64,000 nt of DNA from Saccharopolyspora gloriosae (lineage in GTDB: Bacteria > Actinomycetota > Actinomycetes > Mycobacteriales > Pseudonocardiaceae), in assembly GCF_014203325.1 (NCBI RefSeq), contig NZ_JACHIV010000001.1, forward strand, positions 5,395,501 to 5,459,500, in the 5' to 3' direction. Position 1 is the stretch's first letter. Every line of letters starts with the position of its first letter. The position numbers and the translations under genes were made by a program. This document shows, piece after piece, positions 34,500 to 44,146 of this stretch. A model generated the notes under the pieces. It was given only the letters and a program-made list of their open reading frames with translations. It did no database searches and had not been told where the DNA came from.

Positions 34500-35960
34500 A
34501 TGGATCACAAGACACGAGGCGGGGTCGCGGCGCCTCGCGCCGGGCGGGCCGCCGCGCTGGTGCTCTCCGCGATCACGCTCAGCACCGGTCTGGTGCTCGC
34601 TCCACCTGCGCACGCGGCCCCGGCGGTGGGGGTCTGGTTGACCACGAAGGACGGCCAGAGCAAGCTCGCGCGCCAGCCCGACGCGGAGTTCGGGGCGGGC
34701 GGCGGGAACGAGACGATCACGGTCGACCCCGGGACGACGTACCAGGCCGTCGACGGGTTCGGGGCGGCGCTGACCGACTCGTCGGCTTGGCTGGTGAACA
34801 ACTCCCCGCGGCGCGACGAGATCATGTCCCGGCTGTTCGACGCGGACACCGGAATCGGCCTGACCGCGTTGCGGCAGGTCGTCGGCGCCTCGGACTTCGC
34901 GCGCTCGACCTACAGCTACGACGACGTGCCCGCCGGGGAGAGCGACTACGAGCTGGCGGAGTTCTCGATCGCTCACGACGAGGCCGACATCCTGCCGCTG
35001 CTACGACGGGCCGGGGAACTGGCTCCGGAGCTGAACGTGGTGGCGACGCCGTGGAGCGCGCCCGCGTGGATGAAGTCCAACGGCTCCATGGTCGGCGGGG
35101 AACTGCCGGCGCAGAACTACCAGGTCTTCGCCGACTACCTGGTCCGCTTCGTGCAGGCATACGAGCAGGCCGGGGTCCCGATCGACTCGCTGACCCCGCA
35201 GAACGAACCGTTGAACGATCCGCCGTCGTACCCGGGCAGCCCGATGTCCCCGGAAGCCCAGGCGGCGTTCATCGGCAACGACCTCGGTCCGAAGCTCGAC
35301 GCCGCGGGCCTGGACACGAAGATCCTGGCCTACGACCACAACTGGGACGACACCGAATACCCGAACCACGTGCTCGGCGACGCCAACGCGGCGCGGTACG
35401 TCGACGGGGCCGCCTTCCACTGCTACGGCGGGACGCCGGACGCGCAGAGCGCCGTGCACGACGCGCATCCGGACGCCGAGATCCACCTCACCGAATGCTC
35501 CGGCACCGAGTCGGAGGATCCGGCGGCGACCTTCGGCGACACGCTGACCTGGCAGGCGAGCAACCTGATCATCGGCGGCACCCGCAACTGGGCCCGCAGC
35601 GTCGTGCTGTGGAACCTGGCGCTGGACCCGGCGCACGGCCCGGTCATGGACGGCGCGTGCGACGACTGCACCGGAGTGACCACCATCGACAACGCCACCG
35701 GCGAGGTGGACTACAACGCCGAGTACTACGCGCTCGGGCACGCCAGCAAGTTCGTGCGGCCCGGAGCGGTCCGGATCGGATCGAACGAGCTCGACGGGGT
35801 GCAGAACGTCGCGTTCCGCAACCCGGACGGTTCCACCGCGCTGATCGCGCTCAACCCCGGCGGTGCCGAACGGCCGATCACCGTGTCCTGGCAGGGCCAG
35901 GAGTTCGACTACGCGCTCCCCGCAGGCGGTCTCGCCACCTTCACCTGGCCCCCGGCCTGA
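34500..35960 (+). CDS. Secreted glycoside hydrolase family 30 enzyme
   Basis: A 486-residue exported glycosidase. The signal peptide spans about residues 1-39, with cleavage near AHA. The catalytic TIM barrel has the acid/base E236 in TPQNEP and the nucleophile E332 in LTECSG; the substrate-binding stretches QAVDGFGAALTDSSAW and ATPWSAPAWMKSNG are typical of GH30 glucosylceramidase-like enzymes. A C-terminal beta domain (about 420-486) completes the family architecture. Beta-1,6-glucanase or beta-glucosidase activity is possible. The ATG at 34500 lacks a clear ribosome-binding site; an in-frame ATG at 34458 is an alternative. A short dyad, TGGTC-A-GACCA, lies at 34479-34489. Confidence 0.88.
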   Translation: MDHKTRGGVAAPRAGRAAALVLSAITLSTGLVLAPPAHAAPAVGVWLTTKDGQSKLARQPDAEFGAGGGNETITVDPGTTYQAVDGFGAALTDSSAWLVNNSPRRDEIMSRLFDADTGIGLTALRQVVGASDFARSTYSYDDVPAGESDYELAEFSIAHDEADILPLLRRAGELAPELNVVATPWSAPAWMKSNGSMVGGELPAQNYQVFADYLVRFVQAYEQAGVPIDSLTPQNEPLNDPPSYPGSPMSPEAQAAFIGNDLGPKLDAAGLDTKILAYDHNWDDTEYPNHVLGDANAARYVDGAAFHCYGGTPDAQSAVHDAHPDAEIHLTECSGTESEDPAATFGDTLTWQASNLIIGGTRNWARSVVLWNLALDPAHGPVMDGACDDCTGVTTIDNATGEVDYNAEYYALGHASKFVRPGAVRIGSNELDGVQNVAFRNPDGSTALIALNPGGAERPITVSWQGQEFDYALPAGGLATFTWPPA

Positions 35961-35970
35961 CCCCGGATCG

Positions 35971-36028
35971 GGTGCGAGGAAGGGAACCTTCCTGTCACCG
36001 GTGACAGGAAGGTTCCCTTCCTCGCACC
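35971..36028. repeat. 29-bp repeat family, perfect 58-bp palindrome
   Basis: Two units face each other with no centre gap, giving 29-bp arms from GGTGCGAGG to CTGTCACC and back. It begins 10 bp after the GH30 stop. This copy defines the full unit length. Confidence 0.95.
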
Positions 36029-36111
36029 CTCGGCAGGCGTGCAGGGGCGCGGGGAGCGGGGTGTGGGCGGATGATGCGGGAGGGGCTCCGGGCGACGGGG
36101 AGGTGTACCGG

Positions 36112-37227
36112 GTGAAGGTCGCAGTGCCGAGGGAGATCAAGAACCACGAGTACCGGGTGGCCTGCACCCCGGCGGGGGTGCACGAGTTGCGGGTGCACGG
36201 GCACGAGGTGTTCGTGGAGGCGAGCGCCGGGGTCGGCTCGTCGATCCCCGACGAGGAGTACGTCGCGGCGGGCGCGACGATCGTCGGCACCGCCGAGGAC
36301 GTGTGGGCGGCGGGCGATCTCGTGTTGAAGGTGAAGGAGCCGATCCGGGAGGAGTTCCCGCGCCTGCGGCCGGGCCAGGTCCTGTTCACCTACCTGCACC
36401 TGGCGGCCTCGGCGGAGCTGACGAACGAGCTGCTGCGCGCCGAGGTCACGGGGCTCGCCTACGAAACGGTGCAGACCGCGACCGGCGGGCTGCCGCTGCT
36501 GGCACCGATGAGCGAGGTCGCCGGGCGGCTGGCTCCGCAGGTGGGCGCGTACGCGCTGCTGCGCCCGCACGGGGGCCGCGGGGTGCTTCCCGGTGGTGTT
36601 CCGGGGGTGCCGCCGGCGCGCGTGGTGGTCATCGGCGGTGGTGTGGCGGGGTTGAACGCGGCGAGCGTCGCGCTGGGCATGGGCTCGGACGTGGAACTGC
36701 TGGACACCAACGTGGACAAGCTGCGGGAGATCGACCGCGATTACCGCGGCACCATCCGCACGGTGACCTCGAACCGGTACGCGGTGGAGACGGCGGTGCG
36801 TTCGGCGGACCTGGTGATCGGCGCGGTCCTGATCCCCGGTGCGAAAGCGCCGAAGCTGGTGTCGAACGAGTTGGTGGCGCAGCTGAAACCGGGCAGCGTG
36901 CTGGTGGACATCGCGATCGATCAGGGCGGGTGCTTCGCCGATTCGCGCCCCACGACGCACGACGATCCGACGTACCGGGTGCACGAGTCGGTGTTCTACT
37001 GCGTGGCGAACATGCCCGGGGCGGTGCCGAACACCTCGACGCACGCCTTGACGAACGTGACCTTGCCGTACGTGCTGCGCATCGCCGATCACGGTTGGCG
37101 GGAGGCGTGCCGGTCGGATCCGGCGCTCGCGGCGGGGTTGAACACGCACGGCGGCCTGCTGGTGAGCGATGCGGTGGCGCGGGCGCACGGCGTGCCGAGC
37201 ACGAGCCCGGGCGCGGTGCTGGTCTAG
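36112..37227 (+). CDS. ald: Alanine dehydrogenase
   Basis: A 371-residue NAD-dependent enzyme interconverting L-alanine and pyruvate plus ammonia. Family features: N-terminal VPREIKNHEYRVACTPAGV, catalytic Lys in VLKVKEP and His in TYLHLA, the Rossmann motif VVIGGGVAGLNAA, and the catalytic Asp in DIAIDQGGCF. GTG at 36112 has GGAGG 8 nt upstream. It is monocistronic, between a 29-bp palindrome and a terminator hairpin. The protein length is the family norm. Confidence 0.95.
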   Translation: MKVAVPREIKNHEYRVACTPAGVHELRVHGHEVFVEASAGVGSSIPDEEYVAAGATIVGTAEDVWAAGDLVLKVKEPIREEFPRLRPGQVLFTYLHLAASAELTNELLRAEVTGLAYETVQTATGGLPLLAPMSEVAGRLAPQVGAYALLRPHGGRGVLPGGVPGVPPARVVVIGGGVAGLNAASVALGMGSDVELLDTNVDKLREIDRDYRGTIRTVTSNRYAVETAVRSADLVIGAVLIPGAKAPKLVSNELVAQLKPGSVLVDIAIDQGGCFADSRPTTHDDPTYRVHESVFYCVANMPGAVPNTSTHALTNVTLPYVLRIADHGWREACRSDPALAAGLNTHGGLLVSDAVARAHGVPSTSPGAVLV

Positions 37228-37315
37228 ATCCGGATCGCTGCACCGAACGAGCGACCGCGCGAGCACACCCGGCGAAATTCACTCGGCGAGGGGAACCGGA
37301 CCCGATCGAACGTAG

Positions 37316-37360
37316 GGCAGCCCGCTCGACCGGCCTGGGGGTCACCGGGAGCGGGCTGCC
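37316..37360. terminator. Hairpin terminator after ald
   Basis: A 12-bp stem (GGCAGCCCGCTC with its complement) around a 21-nt loop, 88 bp beyond the ald stop. The remaining sequence to about 37600 shows no gene. Confidence 0.6.
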
Positions 37361-37602
37361 GATTTCCAGTGTAGGACACGAAGGCCTGATTCCCGACGTG
37401 CGCAGCGTGACCGGTCTCGGCCGCTACTTCGGCCCCGGCACCCACTCGACCAGGTGAGTTCGGTGCAGTTCGTCCGGCGGGCTGCCGATGGGTATGCGCG
37501 AAGCCGCGAAGATCGGTGGCGGTCCTCGTCGCGGGCCTCGATCCGCCGCCCGCGTTCCCGCACCGGTCCTGGCGCGGTCCCCGAACGACGTTGGGAGACC
37601 CG

Positions 37603-38052
37603 TTGGACGACGCGAGGATGCGGGAAGCGGTGCTGGATCGGCTGGCCCGCCTGGAGCGGGTGGCGACCGACGGCGGCACCGAAGCGCTGTTACCCGTGGC
37701 CAGATCCGAACTGCACCGCCTCACCGACGGGTTGCGCGCGCTGCTCAACGCGCACCACCCGGACTCCGACGGCGCGTGCCCGGCCTGTTCCGGCGCGGTG
37801 CGCAGCCGCAGCTGGCCCTGCGAGTCGTGGCTGCTGGTGCACCGCAGGCTCATCGGCGACCGCGGCGCTCCCCCGCCGACAGGACGCGACGACGAACCGG
37901 CGACACGGGCTCCGCATCCGGCCCACGACGGGCCCGTCGCGCCTGCCCGCCGCCACCACCGCTTCGACGAGCGGGCGGAACCCGATCACGCACCTTCCCC
38001 GGCACCGGTGCCGGAACGGCCGATCGCGTGGCCGCAGCACGGTCTCGGCTGA
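37603..38052 (+). CDS. Small conserved protein with a CPxC-type cysteine motif
   Basis: A 149-residue protein. The N-terminal 50 residues form a helical region ([20 protein letters not shown]). The middle has [15 protein letters not shown], an arrangement of three cysteines reminiscent of zinc-binding ribbons in small actinobacterial proteins, followed by [12 protein letters not shown]. The C-terminal 60 residues are Pro/His/Arg-rich and look disordered. A TTG at 37603 with GGGAG 5 nt upstream is chosen; ATG at 37618 is an alternative. Function unknown. Confidence 0.6.
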   Translation: MDDARMREAVLDRLARLERVATDGGTEALLPVARSELHRLTDGLRALLNAHHPDSDGACPACSGAVRSRSWPCESWLLVHRRLIGDRGAPPPTGRDDEPATRAPHPAHDGPVAPARRHHRFDERAEPDHAPSPAPVPERPIAWPQHGLG

Positions 38053-38166
38053 GATTTCCGCACTCCTCCTCACCGGCGCGAGCCGGTCAGGCAGGATGGG
38101 ACGGCCCCGCGCCGCAGCGTGATCGTCCGTGGTCGCCGTAGCGGACCCCGGCGGGGCCGAGCGACG

Positions 38167-39198
38167 ATGGAGGAGCGTGTGCACGACGGCAGTGGCCGGA
38201 TCCTGGTGCAGAACCTGAGCAAGAACTTCGGGCCGGTCAGCGCGGTCCGCGATCTCAGCTTCGCCGTGCATCCCGGTGTGGTCACCGGGTTCCTCGGCCC
38301 GAACGGATCCGGCAAGACGACCACGTTGCGCATGGTGCTGGGACTGGTGAACCCGACGTCGGGAGCGGCCACCGTCAACGGCGTCCCCTTCCACCGGCTG
38401 CGCAACCCCGCCACGGTGGTGGGCGCGGTGCTGGAGGCGCAGAGCTTCCACCCGTCCCGCACCGCCCGCAACCACCTGCGCTGCTACTCGGCGGCGATGA
38501 ACGTGCCCGACCAGCAGGTCGACCACGCGCTGGACCTCGTCGGGCTGAGCAACGCCGCCGACCGCGGAGCCGGTGGGTTCTCGCTGGGCATGCGGCAGCG
38601 CCTGGCGCTGGCGACGGCGCTGCTCGGCGACCCGCAGGTGCTGATCCTCGACGAACCGGCCAACGGGCTCGACCCCGAAGGCATCGCGTGGCTGCGCGGC
38701 TTCCTCAAGTCCTTCGCAGCGTCCGGGCGCACCGTGCTGGTCTCCAGCCACCTGCTGCGCGAGATGGAGCACACCGTCGACCACGTGGTGATCGTCAGCC
38801 GCGGCCAGTGCGTCTACAACGGCGACCTCGACCAGTTGCGCGCGCAGCAGCGCTCCCGGGTGCTCGTGCAGGCCGGTGACCCCACCGCCCTGGTGAACGG
38901 GTTGCAGGCCGCGGGGCTCGCGGTGGAGCTCGTGCCGGACGGCCGGATCGCCGTGACCGGATCCGACTCGCGGTCGGTCGCCGAGCTGGCCTTGCAGGCC
39001 GGGGTCGCGGTCTACGGCATGCAGGAGGAGCAGGTCGACTTGGAGCGGCTGTTCTTCCAGCTCACCAGCGGCCAGTACGTCGGCGGCCGGTTCCCGCCCT
39101 CGGGTGGGCCGCAGCCTCCCGGCCCTGGCGGTTGGGGGCCTCCCGGTGGCGGGGCCAACCCGTACGAGCAGCACGGCGGATTCGGAGGTGGAGCCTGA
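38167..39198 (+). CDS. ABC transporter ATP-binding protein
   Basis: A 343-residue ATPase of the drug/bacitracin exporter (CcmA/YxlF) type. Motifs: Walker A GPNGSGKTTT, signature FSLGMRQRLALA, Walker B VLILDEPANGLDP, followed by the switch His in SSHLL. The last 40 residues are a Gly/Pro-rich tail. ATG at 38167 is used; a GTG at 38179 is equally plausible because the first codons contain GGAGGAG. The permease gene overlaps its stop (TGATG), forming a two-component exporter. Substrate unknown. Confidence 0.9.
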   Translation: MEERVHDGSGRILVQNLSKNFGPVSAVRDLSFAVHPGVVTGFLGPNGSGKTTTLRMVLGLVNPTSGAATVNGVPFHRLRNPATVVGAVLEAQSFHPSRTARNHLRCYSAAMNVPDQQVDHALDLVGLSNAADRGAGGFSLGMRQRLALATALLGDPQVLILDEPANGLDPEGIAWLRGFLKSFAASGRTVLVSSHLLREMEHTVDHVVIVSRGQCVYNGDLDQLRAQQRSRVLVQAGDPTALVNGLQAAGLAVELVPDGRIAVTGSDSRSVAELALQAGVAVYGMQEEQVDLERLFFQLTSGQYVGGRFPPSGGPQPPGPGGWGPPGGGANPYEQHGGFGGGA

Positions 39199-40046
39199 TG
39201 GACGGCCTGGTCAAATCCGAGTTCCGGAAGATCTTCACCACCAACCTGTGGTGGGCGCTGCTCATTCCGGTGGTCGTGCTCAGCTTCGGCGCGAGCTGGC
39301 TGGGCAGCGGTTTCGGCGCCATCTCGTCGATCGAGCAGGAACTCGGGCGGCCGTTGCCGCTGGGCCTGCTGACGATGTCGATGTCGACGAACTTCAGCAC
39401 GATCTTCGCGGGCCTGATGGGTGCGCTGGCGTTCGCCGGCGAGTACCGGAACAAGAGCATCACCACGACGTACCTCACCGGCAATCCGCGCGGCGCGGTC
39501 CTCGGCGCGAAGCTGATCACCTACACGAACCTCGGGCTGCTCTACGGGCTGGCCAACGTGCTGTTCGCGAGCCTCGGGGCCTTGGCGGGCGCCGGGCTCG
39601 ACGGTTTCGGCGAGGGCGCCGACTGGCTCATCGTGTGCGCGGCCGGGTTGCTGGCGATGGTGCTGTGGACACTGCTCGGCGTCGGCTTCGGCGCCGTCGT
39701 GGCCAATCCGGTCATCGTGATCATCGTGCTGCTGGTCTACAAGTTCGTGTTCGAGTTCGTCGTGGACCTGTTCCTGATCGGCTCCGACGCCTCGAGCGTC
39801 AGCTCGTACCTGCCGGGCGCGGCGGGCAGCGGGATCGTCGGCAACCTCGCCGTGCCGATCTTCATCAGCGCGACCGCCGGCGCCAACGAGCAGTACGTGC
39901 CGCAGGAGTTGTTCGAGCTGCTGCACTTCGTGTTCGGCGGGTCCTACGGGCACCCGTGGTGGCTGAGCCTGCTGACCTTCGCCGGGTACGCGGCGGTGTT
40001 CATCCTCGGCGGCTGGTACTTCAGCAAGCGCCGCGACATCACCTAA
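39198..40046 (+). CDS. ABC transporter permease (ABC-2 type)
   Basis: A 282-residue membrane protein with six hydrophobic segments (about 17-35, 65-85, 105-130, 145-180, 190-215, 255-275). It has an N-terminal SEFRKIFTTNLWWAL typical of ABC-2 permeases partnered with CcmA-like ATPases. The ATG overlaps the stop of the ATPase gene, indicating coupling. The charged C-terminus (SKRRDIT) is cytosolic. Natural role unknown; relatives export peptides or antibiotics or serve in self-protection. Confidence 0.88.
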   Translation: MDGLVKSEFRKIFTTNLWWALLIPVVVLSFGASWLGSGFGAISSIEQELGRPLPLGLLTMSMSTNFSTIFAGLMGALAFAGEYRNKSITTTYLTGNPRGAVLGAKLITYTNLGLLYGLANVLFASLGALAGAGLDGFGEGADWLIVCAAGLLAMVLWTLLGVGFGAVVANPVIVIIVLLVYKFVFEFVVDLFLIGSDASSVSSYLPGAAGSGIVGNLAVPIFISATAGANEQYVPQELFELLHFVFGGSYGHPWWLSLLTFAGYAAVFILGGWYFSKRRDIT

Positions 40047-40069
40047 GGCGCCTCGCAGCGCCCGCAGCG

Positions 40070-40291
40070 GAAGGGGACCTTCCTGCCACCGGTGGCAGGA
40101 AGGTCCCCTTCTTCGCGTTCGGGGCCGTGGAGCCGCGCCGCTCGCGCTCGATGACAGGAAGGTTCCCTTCCTCGCACCCGTGACAGAAAGGTTCCCTTCC
40201 TCGCACCCGTGACAGAAAGGTTCCCTTCCTCGCACCCGTGACAGAAAGGTTCCCTTCCTCGCACCCGTGACAGGAAGGTTCCCTTCCTCGC
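40070..40291. repeat. 29-bp repeat family, variant palindrome plus five reverse tandem units
   Basis: 40070-40111 is a perfect 42-bp palindrome in which GGGAACC is replaced by GGGGACC on both arms, a compensated change. Five reverse units then start at 40151, 40180, 40209, 40238 and 40267, each exactly 29 bp apart. Confidence 0.93.
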
Positions 40292-40360
40292 TCGGTCGGG
40301 CGGGGTGGTGCACGTCGCTGATCGGCTCGGAGCGTCGGGGGTGGGACCTAATCTGGATCG

Positions 40361-43300
40361 GTGAGCGACTCCGACAGCGAATGTTCCCGGCCCGGTTGGA
40401 TCCGCCGCTTGGCCGCCGCCTGCTGGCGGCATCCGATCGCCGTGCTGCTGGCGTTGGGCGCGTCGGTGGCGGCGGTGGGGTTGGAGGCGCTGGTCCCGCT
40501 GATCACGAAGACGGCGGTGGACGACGCGCTGGGAGGCGACACGAGCCGCCTGTGGTGGCTGGCCGCGGCGTTGGCGGGGCTGGGGGTGTTCCGGTTCGGC
40601 GCTGCGTTCGTGCGCCGCTACTCGGCGGGCCGGTTGGCGCTGGACGTGCAGCACGACCTGCGGCGCGCGGTGTTCGGTTCGGTGCAGCGGCTCGACGGCG
40701 GCAAGCAGGACGCGCTGCGCACCGGCCAGGTGGCGTCGCGTGCGATCAGCGATCTGCAGCTGGTGAACGCGTTGCTGTCGATGGTGCCGCTGGCGGCGGG
40801 CACGGTGGTGCTGATGGTGTTCGCGCTGGCCGCGATGCTGTGGCTGTCGCCGATGTTGACGTTGGTCATCCTGGTGGTGGTGCCGCTGATCGGGATGGTG
40901 TCGGCGCGCAGCAAGAAGCGGTTGTTCCCGGCGACGTGGTCGGCTCAGCAGCGGGCGGCGGACATCGCGCAGCAGGTCGAGGAGACGGTGGCCGGGGTCC
41001 GGGTGGTGAAGGGCTTCGGGCAGGAGGCCCGTGAGGTCTCCCGGCTGGAGTCGGGTGCTCGCCGGTTGTTCGCGGAGCGGCTGCGCACGGCTCGGATGAC
41101 CTCGTTCCCGCAGGCGAGCTTGTCGGTGCTGCCCGCGGCGGGGCAGGTCGGGGTGCTGGGGCTCGGCGGCTGGATGGCGATGCAGGGCCAGGTCGGCTTG
41201 GGCACGTTCGTGGCGTTCGCCGCGTACGTGGCGATGCTGGGCGGCCCGGCTCGGATGATGGCGAGCGTGCTGGTGCAGGGCCAGTTGACCCGCGCGGGCA
41301 TGGAGCGGATCACGGATCTGATCGATTCGCGTCCGGACGTGCGCGACCGGCCGGGTGCGGTGGACCTGCCGGAGGCTCCGCTGCGGGTGCGGCTGGACGG
41401 GGCGGGGTTCGGCTACACGCGCGACCAGCAGGTGCTGCGGGACGTGTCGTTGCGGGTGGAGCCGGGCGAGACGGTGGCGCTGGTGGGTCCGGCGGGTTCG
41501 GGCAAGTCGACGGTGTCGTTGCTGCTGCCGCGCTTCTACGACGTGCAGCAGGGTTCGGTGCGGATCGGGCCCGCCGACGCCGAGCCGGATCACGACGTGC
41601 GCGATGTGCGGCTGGAGTCGCTGCGCTCGGCGGTGGGGGTGGTGTTCGAGGAGGCGTTCCTGTTCTCGGACACGATCCGCGGCAACATCGCCTACGGGCG
41701 GCCGGACGCGTCGGAGGCGGAGGTGGTCGCGGCGGCGCGGGCGGCGGAGGCGCACGGCTTCATCTCGGCGTTGCCCGACGGGTACGAGACGGCGGTCGGC
41801 GAGCGCGGTTTGACGTTGTCCGGCGGGCAGCGGCAGCGGGTGGCGTTGGCGCGGGCGTTGCTGTCGGATCCGCGGATCCTGGTGCTCGACGATGCGACGT
41901 CGGCGGTGGATCCGGCCACGGAGGCCGCCATCCACGACACGTTGCGGTCGGTGACGGCGCAGCGCACGACGTTGTTGATCGCGCACCGCCGTTCGACGCT
42001 GGCGTTGGCGGACCGGATCGCGGTGCTCGACGCGGGCCGGGTCGTCGACGTGGGCACGCAGGACGAGCTGGAGCGGCGGTGCGGGTTGTTCCGCTCGTTG
42101 CTGGCGGGGCCGGGCGAGTCGATCGACACGGCGAGCGCGGGCGAACCGGACGCGGCCGAGTCCGCGCCGACTCCGGCGTGGTGGCCGGAGGACGTGCCGG
42201 AACGGGAACCGCAGGCGGTGGTGACGCCGGGCGGCGTGCGCGGCACGCGCGGGGACGGCGGGGGCACCGCCACTCCGCTGACCCCGGAGCTGGCGGCGGG
42301 CCTGCGCCGGTTGCCCGCGGCCGGGGACGCGCCCCGGTTGCCGGGGGTGGATGCGACGGCACCCGATCCGGGGTTCCGGCTGGCCCGGTTGCTGCGGCCG
42401 ATCCGCTGGGGGCTGGCGCTGACGGTGCTGCTGGTGGCGGCGGACGCGCTGGGCTCGGTCGCGTTGCCCTCGCTGGTGCGCCACGGCGTGGACGGCGGTG
42501 TCGACGCGGGCCACGCCGGGACGTTGTGGCTGGTCACGGCGATCGCCGGGGTGATCGTGCTGGTCAGCTGGCTGGTGATCAAGGTGCAGACGGTGGTGAC
42601 GGCCCGCACGGGTGAGACGTTGCTGTACTTGCTGCGGGTGCGCAGCTACGCGCACCTGCAGCGGCTCGGGCTGGACTACTACGAGCGCGAGCTCGCGGGC
42701 CGGATCATGACGCGGATGACCACCGACGTGGACGCGTTGTCCTCGTTCTTGCAGACGGGCCTGGCCACGGCGGTGGTGAGCCTGTTCACGATCGTCGGCA
42801 TCGCGGTCGCGCTGCTGGTCACGGACCTGTCGCTGGCACTGGTGGCGTTGTCGGTGCTGCCGCCGCTGATCGTCGCCACGGTGATCTTCCGCCGGGTGTC
42901 GTCGACCGCGTACGCGGAGGCCCGCGAACGGGTCAGCACGGTGAACGCGGACCTGCAGGAGAACGTGTCGGGGCTGCGGGTGGCGCAGGCGCACCGCCGC
43001 GAGCGGTACTCGGCGAAGTTGTTCGCGCAGCGCAGCGACGCGTACCGGCGGTCGCGGCTGCGCGCGCAGCGCTACATCGCCACGTACTTCCCGTTCACGG
43101 CGCTGCTCTCGGAGCTGGCGCAGGCGGTGGTGCTGGGCGTGGGCGCGACGCGGGTGGCGGCCGGTGAGATGTCGGCCGGGGTGCTGGTGGCGTTCTTGCT
43201 GTACCTGGGCATGTTCTTCTCCCCGGTGCAGCAGTTGTCGGGCGTGTTCGACGCCTACCAGCAGGCTCGGGTCGGGTTGCGCCGCATCGGTGACCTGCTG

Positions 43301-44146
43301 CGCACTCCCACGTCGGTGCCGCAGGCGGCGGAGCCGGTGGTGGTGCCGGACCGGTTCGCCGGTGAGGTCGAGCTGCGTTCGGTGTCGTTCCGCTATCCGG
43401 GCACCGAGCGGCCCGCGTTGCGCGACGTGTCGTTGAAGGTCGATCCGGGCACCACGGTGGCGCTGGTGGGGCCGACGGGTGCGGGCAAGTCGACGCTGGT
43501 GAAGCTGCTGGCCCGGTTCTACGACGCCACCGGCGGCGCGGTGCTGGTCGACGGGGTGGACGTGCGGGACTACGAGCTCACCGGCTACCACCACCGCTTG
43601 GCGGTGGTGCCGCAGGAGGGTTACCTGTTCGCCGGGGATGTCGCGTCGAACATCTCCTACGGCAGGCCGTCGGCGACGGACGCCGACGTGGAGCGGGCGG
43701 CGCGCGACGTGGGCGCCCTGCCGGGCATCGCGATGTTGCACCGCGGTTTCCGCCAGCAGGTCGGTGAGCGCGGGCGGGAGCTCTCGGCGGGTCAGCGCCA
43801 GCTGGTGGCGCTGGCTCGCGCGGAGCTGGTCCGGCCGGATCTGCTGCTGCTGGACGAGGCGACGGCGGCGCTGGATCCGGCCACGGAGTCACTGGTGGTC
43901 TCGGCGAGTGACCGGGCGGCTTCCCGGCGGACCACGTTCGTGGTGGCGCACCGGCTGGGCACGGCGGCCCGGGCGGACCGGATCGTCGTGATCGACGGCG
44001 GCCGGATCGTGGAGGACGGCACGCATTCGGAGCTGATCGGGCTCGACGGCCACTACGCGCGGCTGTGGCGGGCTGGTGATCACTACACCGAGGAGGACGT
44101 GGTGGGTGGTGACGCAGCGCACGATCCGGTCCACACCTCCCCCTGA
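40361..44146 (+). CDS. Fused full-length ABC exporter (TMD-NBD-TMD-NBD)
   Basis: 1261 residues, two exporter halves in one chain, as in mycobacterial Rv0194. Half 1: six membrane segments (about 20-310), Walker A at G376 (GPAGSGKST), signature LSGGQRQ, Walker B ending D510-D511. Half 2: membrane segments (about 670-950), Walker A at G1037 (GPTGAGKST), signature LSAGQRQ, Walker B D1165-E1166. Half 1 has Asp where the catalytic Glu should be, and half 2 has a non-canonical signature, so one composite ATP site is degenerate. GTG at 40361. It is probably a multidrug or lipid exporter; no neighbouring regulator is evident. Confidence 0.93.
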   Translation: MSDSDSECSRPGWIRRLAAACWRHPIAVLLALGASVAAVGLEALVPLITKTAVDDALGGDTSRLWWLAAALAGLGVFRFGAAFVRRYSAGRLALDVQHDLRRAVFGSVQRLDGGKQDALRTGQVASRAISDLQLVNALLSMVPLAAGTVVLMVFALAAMLWLSPMLTLVILVVVPLIGMVSARSKKRLFPATWSAQQRAADIAQQVEETVAGVRVVKGFGQEAREVSRLESGARRLFAERLRTARMTSFPQASLSVLPAAGQVGVLGLGGWMAMQGQVGLGTFVAFAAYVAMLGGPARMMASVLVQGQLTRAGMERITDLIDSRPDVRDRPGAVDLPEAPLRVRLDGAGFGYTRDQQVLRDVSLRVEPGETVALVGPAGSGKSTVSLLLPRFYDVQQGSVRIGPADAEPDHDVRDVRLESLRSAVGVVFEEAFLFSDTIRGNIAYGRPDASEAEVVAAARAAEAHGFISALPDGYETAVGERGLTLSGGQRQRVALARALLSDPRILVLDDATSAVDPATEAAIHDTLRSVTAQRTTLLIAHRRSTLALADRIAVLDAGRVVDVGTQDELERRCGLFRSLLAGPGESIDTASAGEPDAAESAPTPAWWPEDVPEREPQAVVTPGGVRGTRGDGGGTATPLTPELAAGLRRLPAAGDAPRLPGVDATAPDPGFRLARLLRPIRWGLALTVLLVAADALGSVALPSLVRHGVDGGVDAGHAGTLWLVTAIAGVIVLVSWLVIKVQTVVTARTGETLLYLLRVRSYAHLQRLGLDYYERELAGRIMTRMTTDVDALSSFLQTGLATAVVSLFTIVGIAVALLVTDLSLALVALSVLPPLIVATVIFRRVSSTAYAEARERVSTVNADLQENVSGLRVAQAHRRERYSAKLFAQRSDAYRRSRLRAQRYIATYFPFTALLSELAQAVVLGVGATRVAAGEMSAGVLVAFLLYLGMFFSPVQQLSGVFDAYQQARVGLRRIGDLLRTPTSVPQAAEPVVVPDRFAGEVELRSVSFRYPGTERPALRDVSLKVDPGTTVALVGPTGAGKSTLVKLLARFYDATGGAVLVDGVDVRDYELTGYHHRLAVVPQEGYLFAGDVASNISYGRPSATDADVERAARDVGALPGIAMLHRGFRQQVGERGRELSAGQRQLVALARAELVRPDLLLLDEATAALDPATESLVVSASDRAASRRTTFVVAHRLGTAARADRIVVIDGGRIVEDGTHSELIGLDGHYARLWRAGDHYTEEDVVGGDAAHDPVHTSP

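Noticed and set aside
40043-43741. A 1232-codon open frame antisense to the fused ABC exporter
   Set aside because: It is dominated by Arg, His and Gln and runs through the 29-bp repeats; it is a compositional shadow of the real exporter gene.
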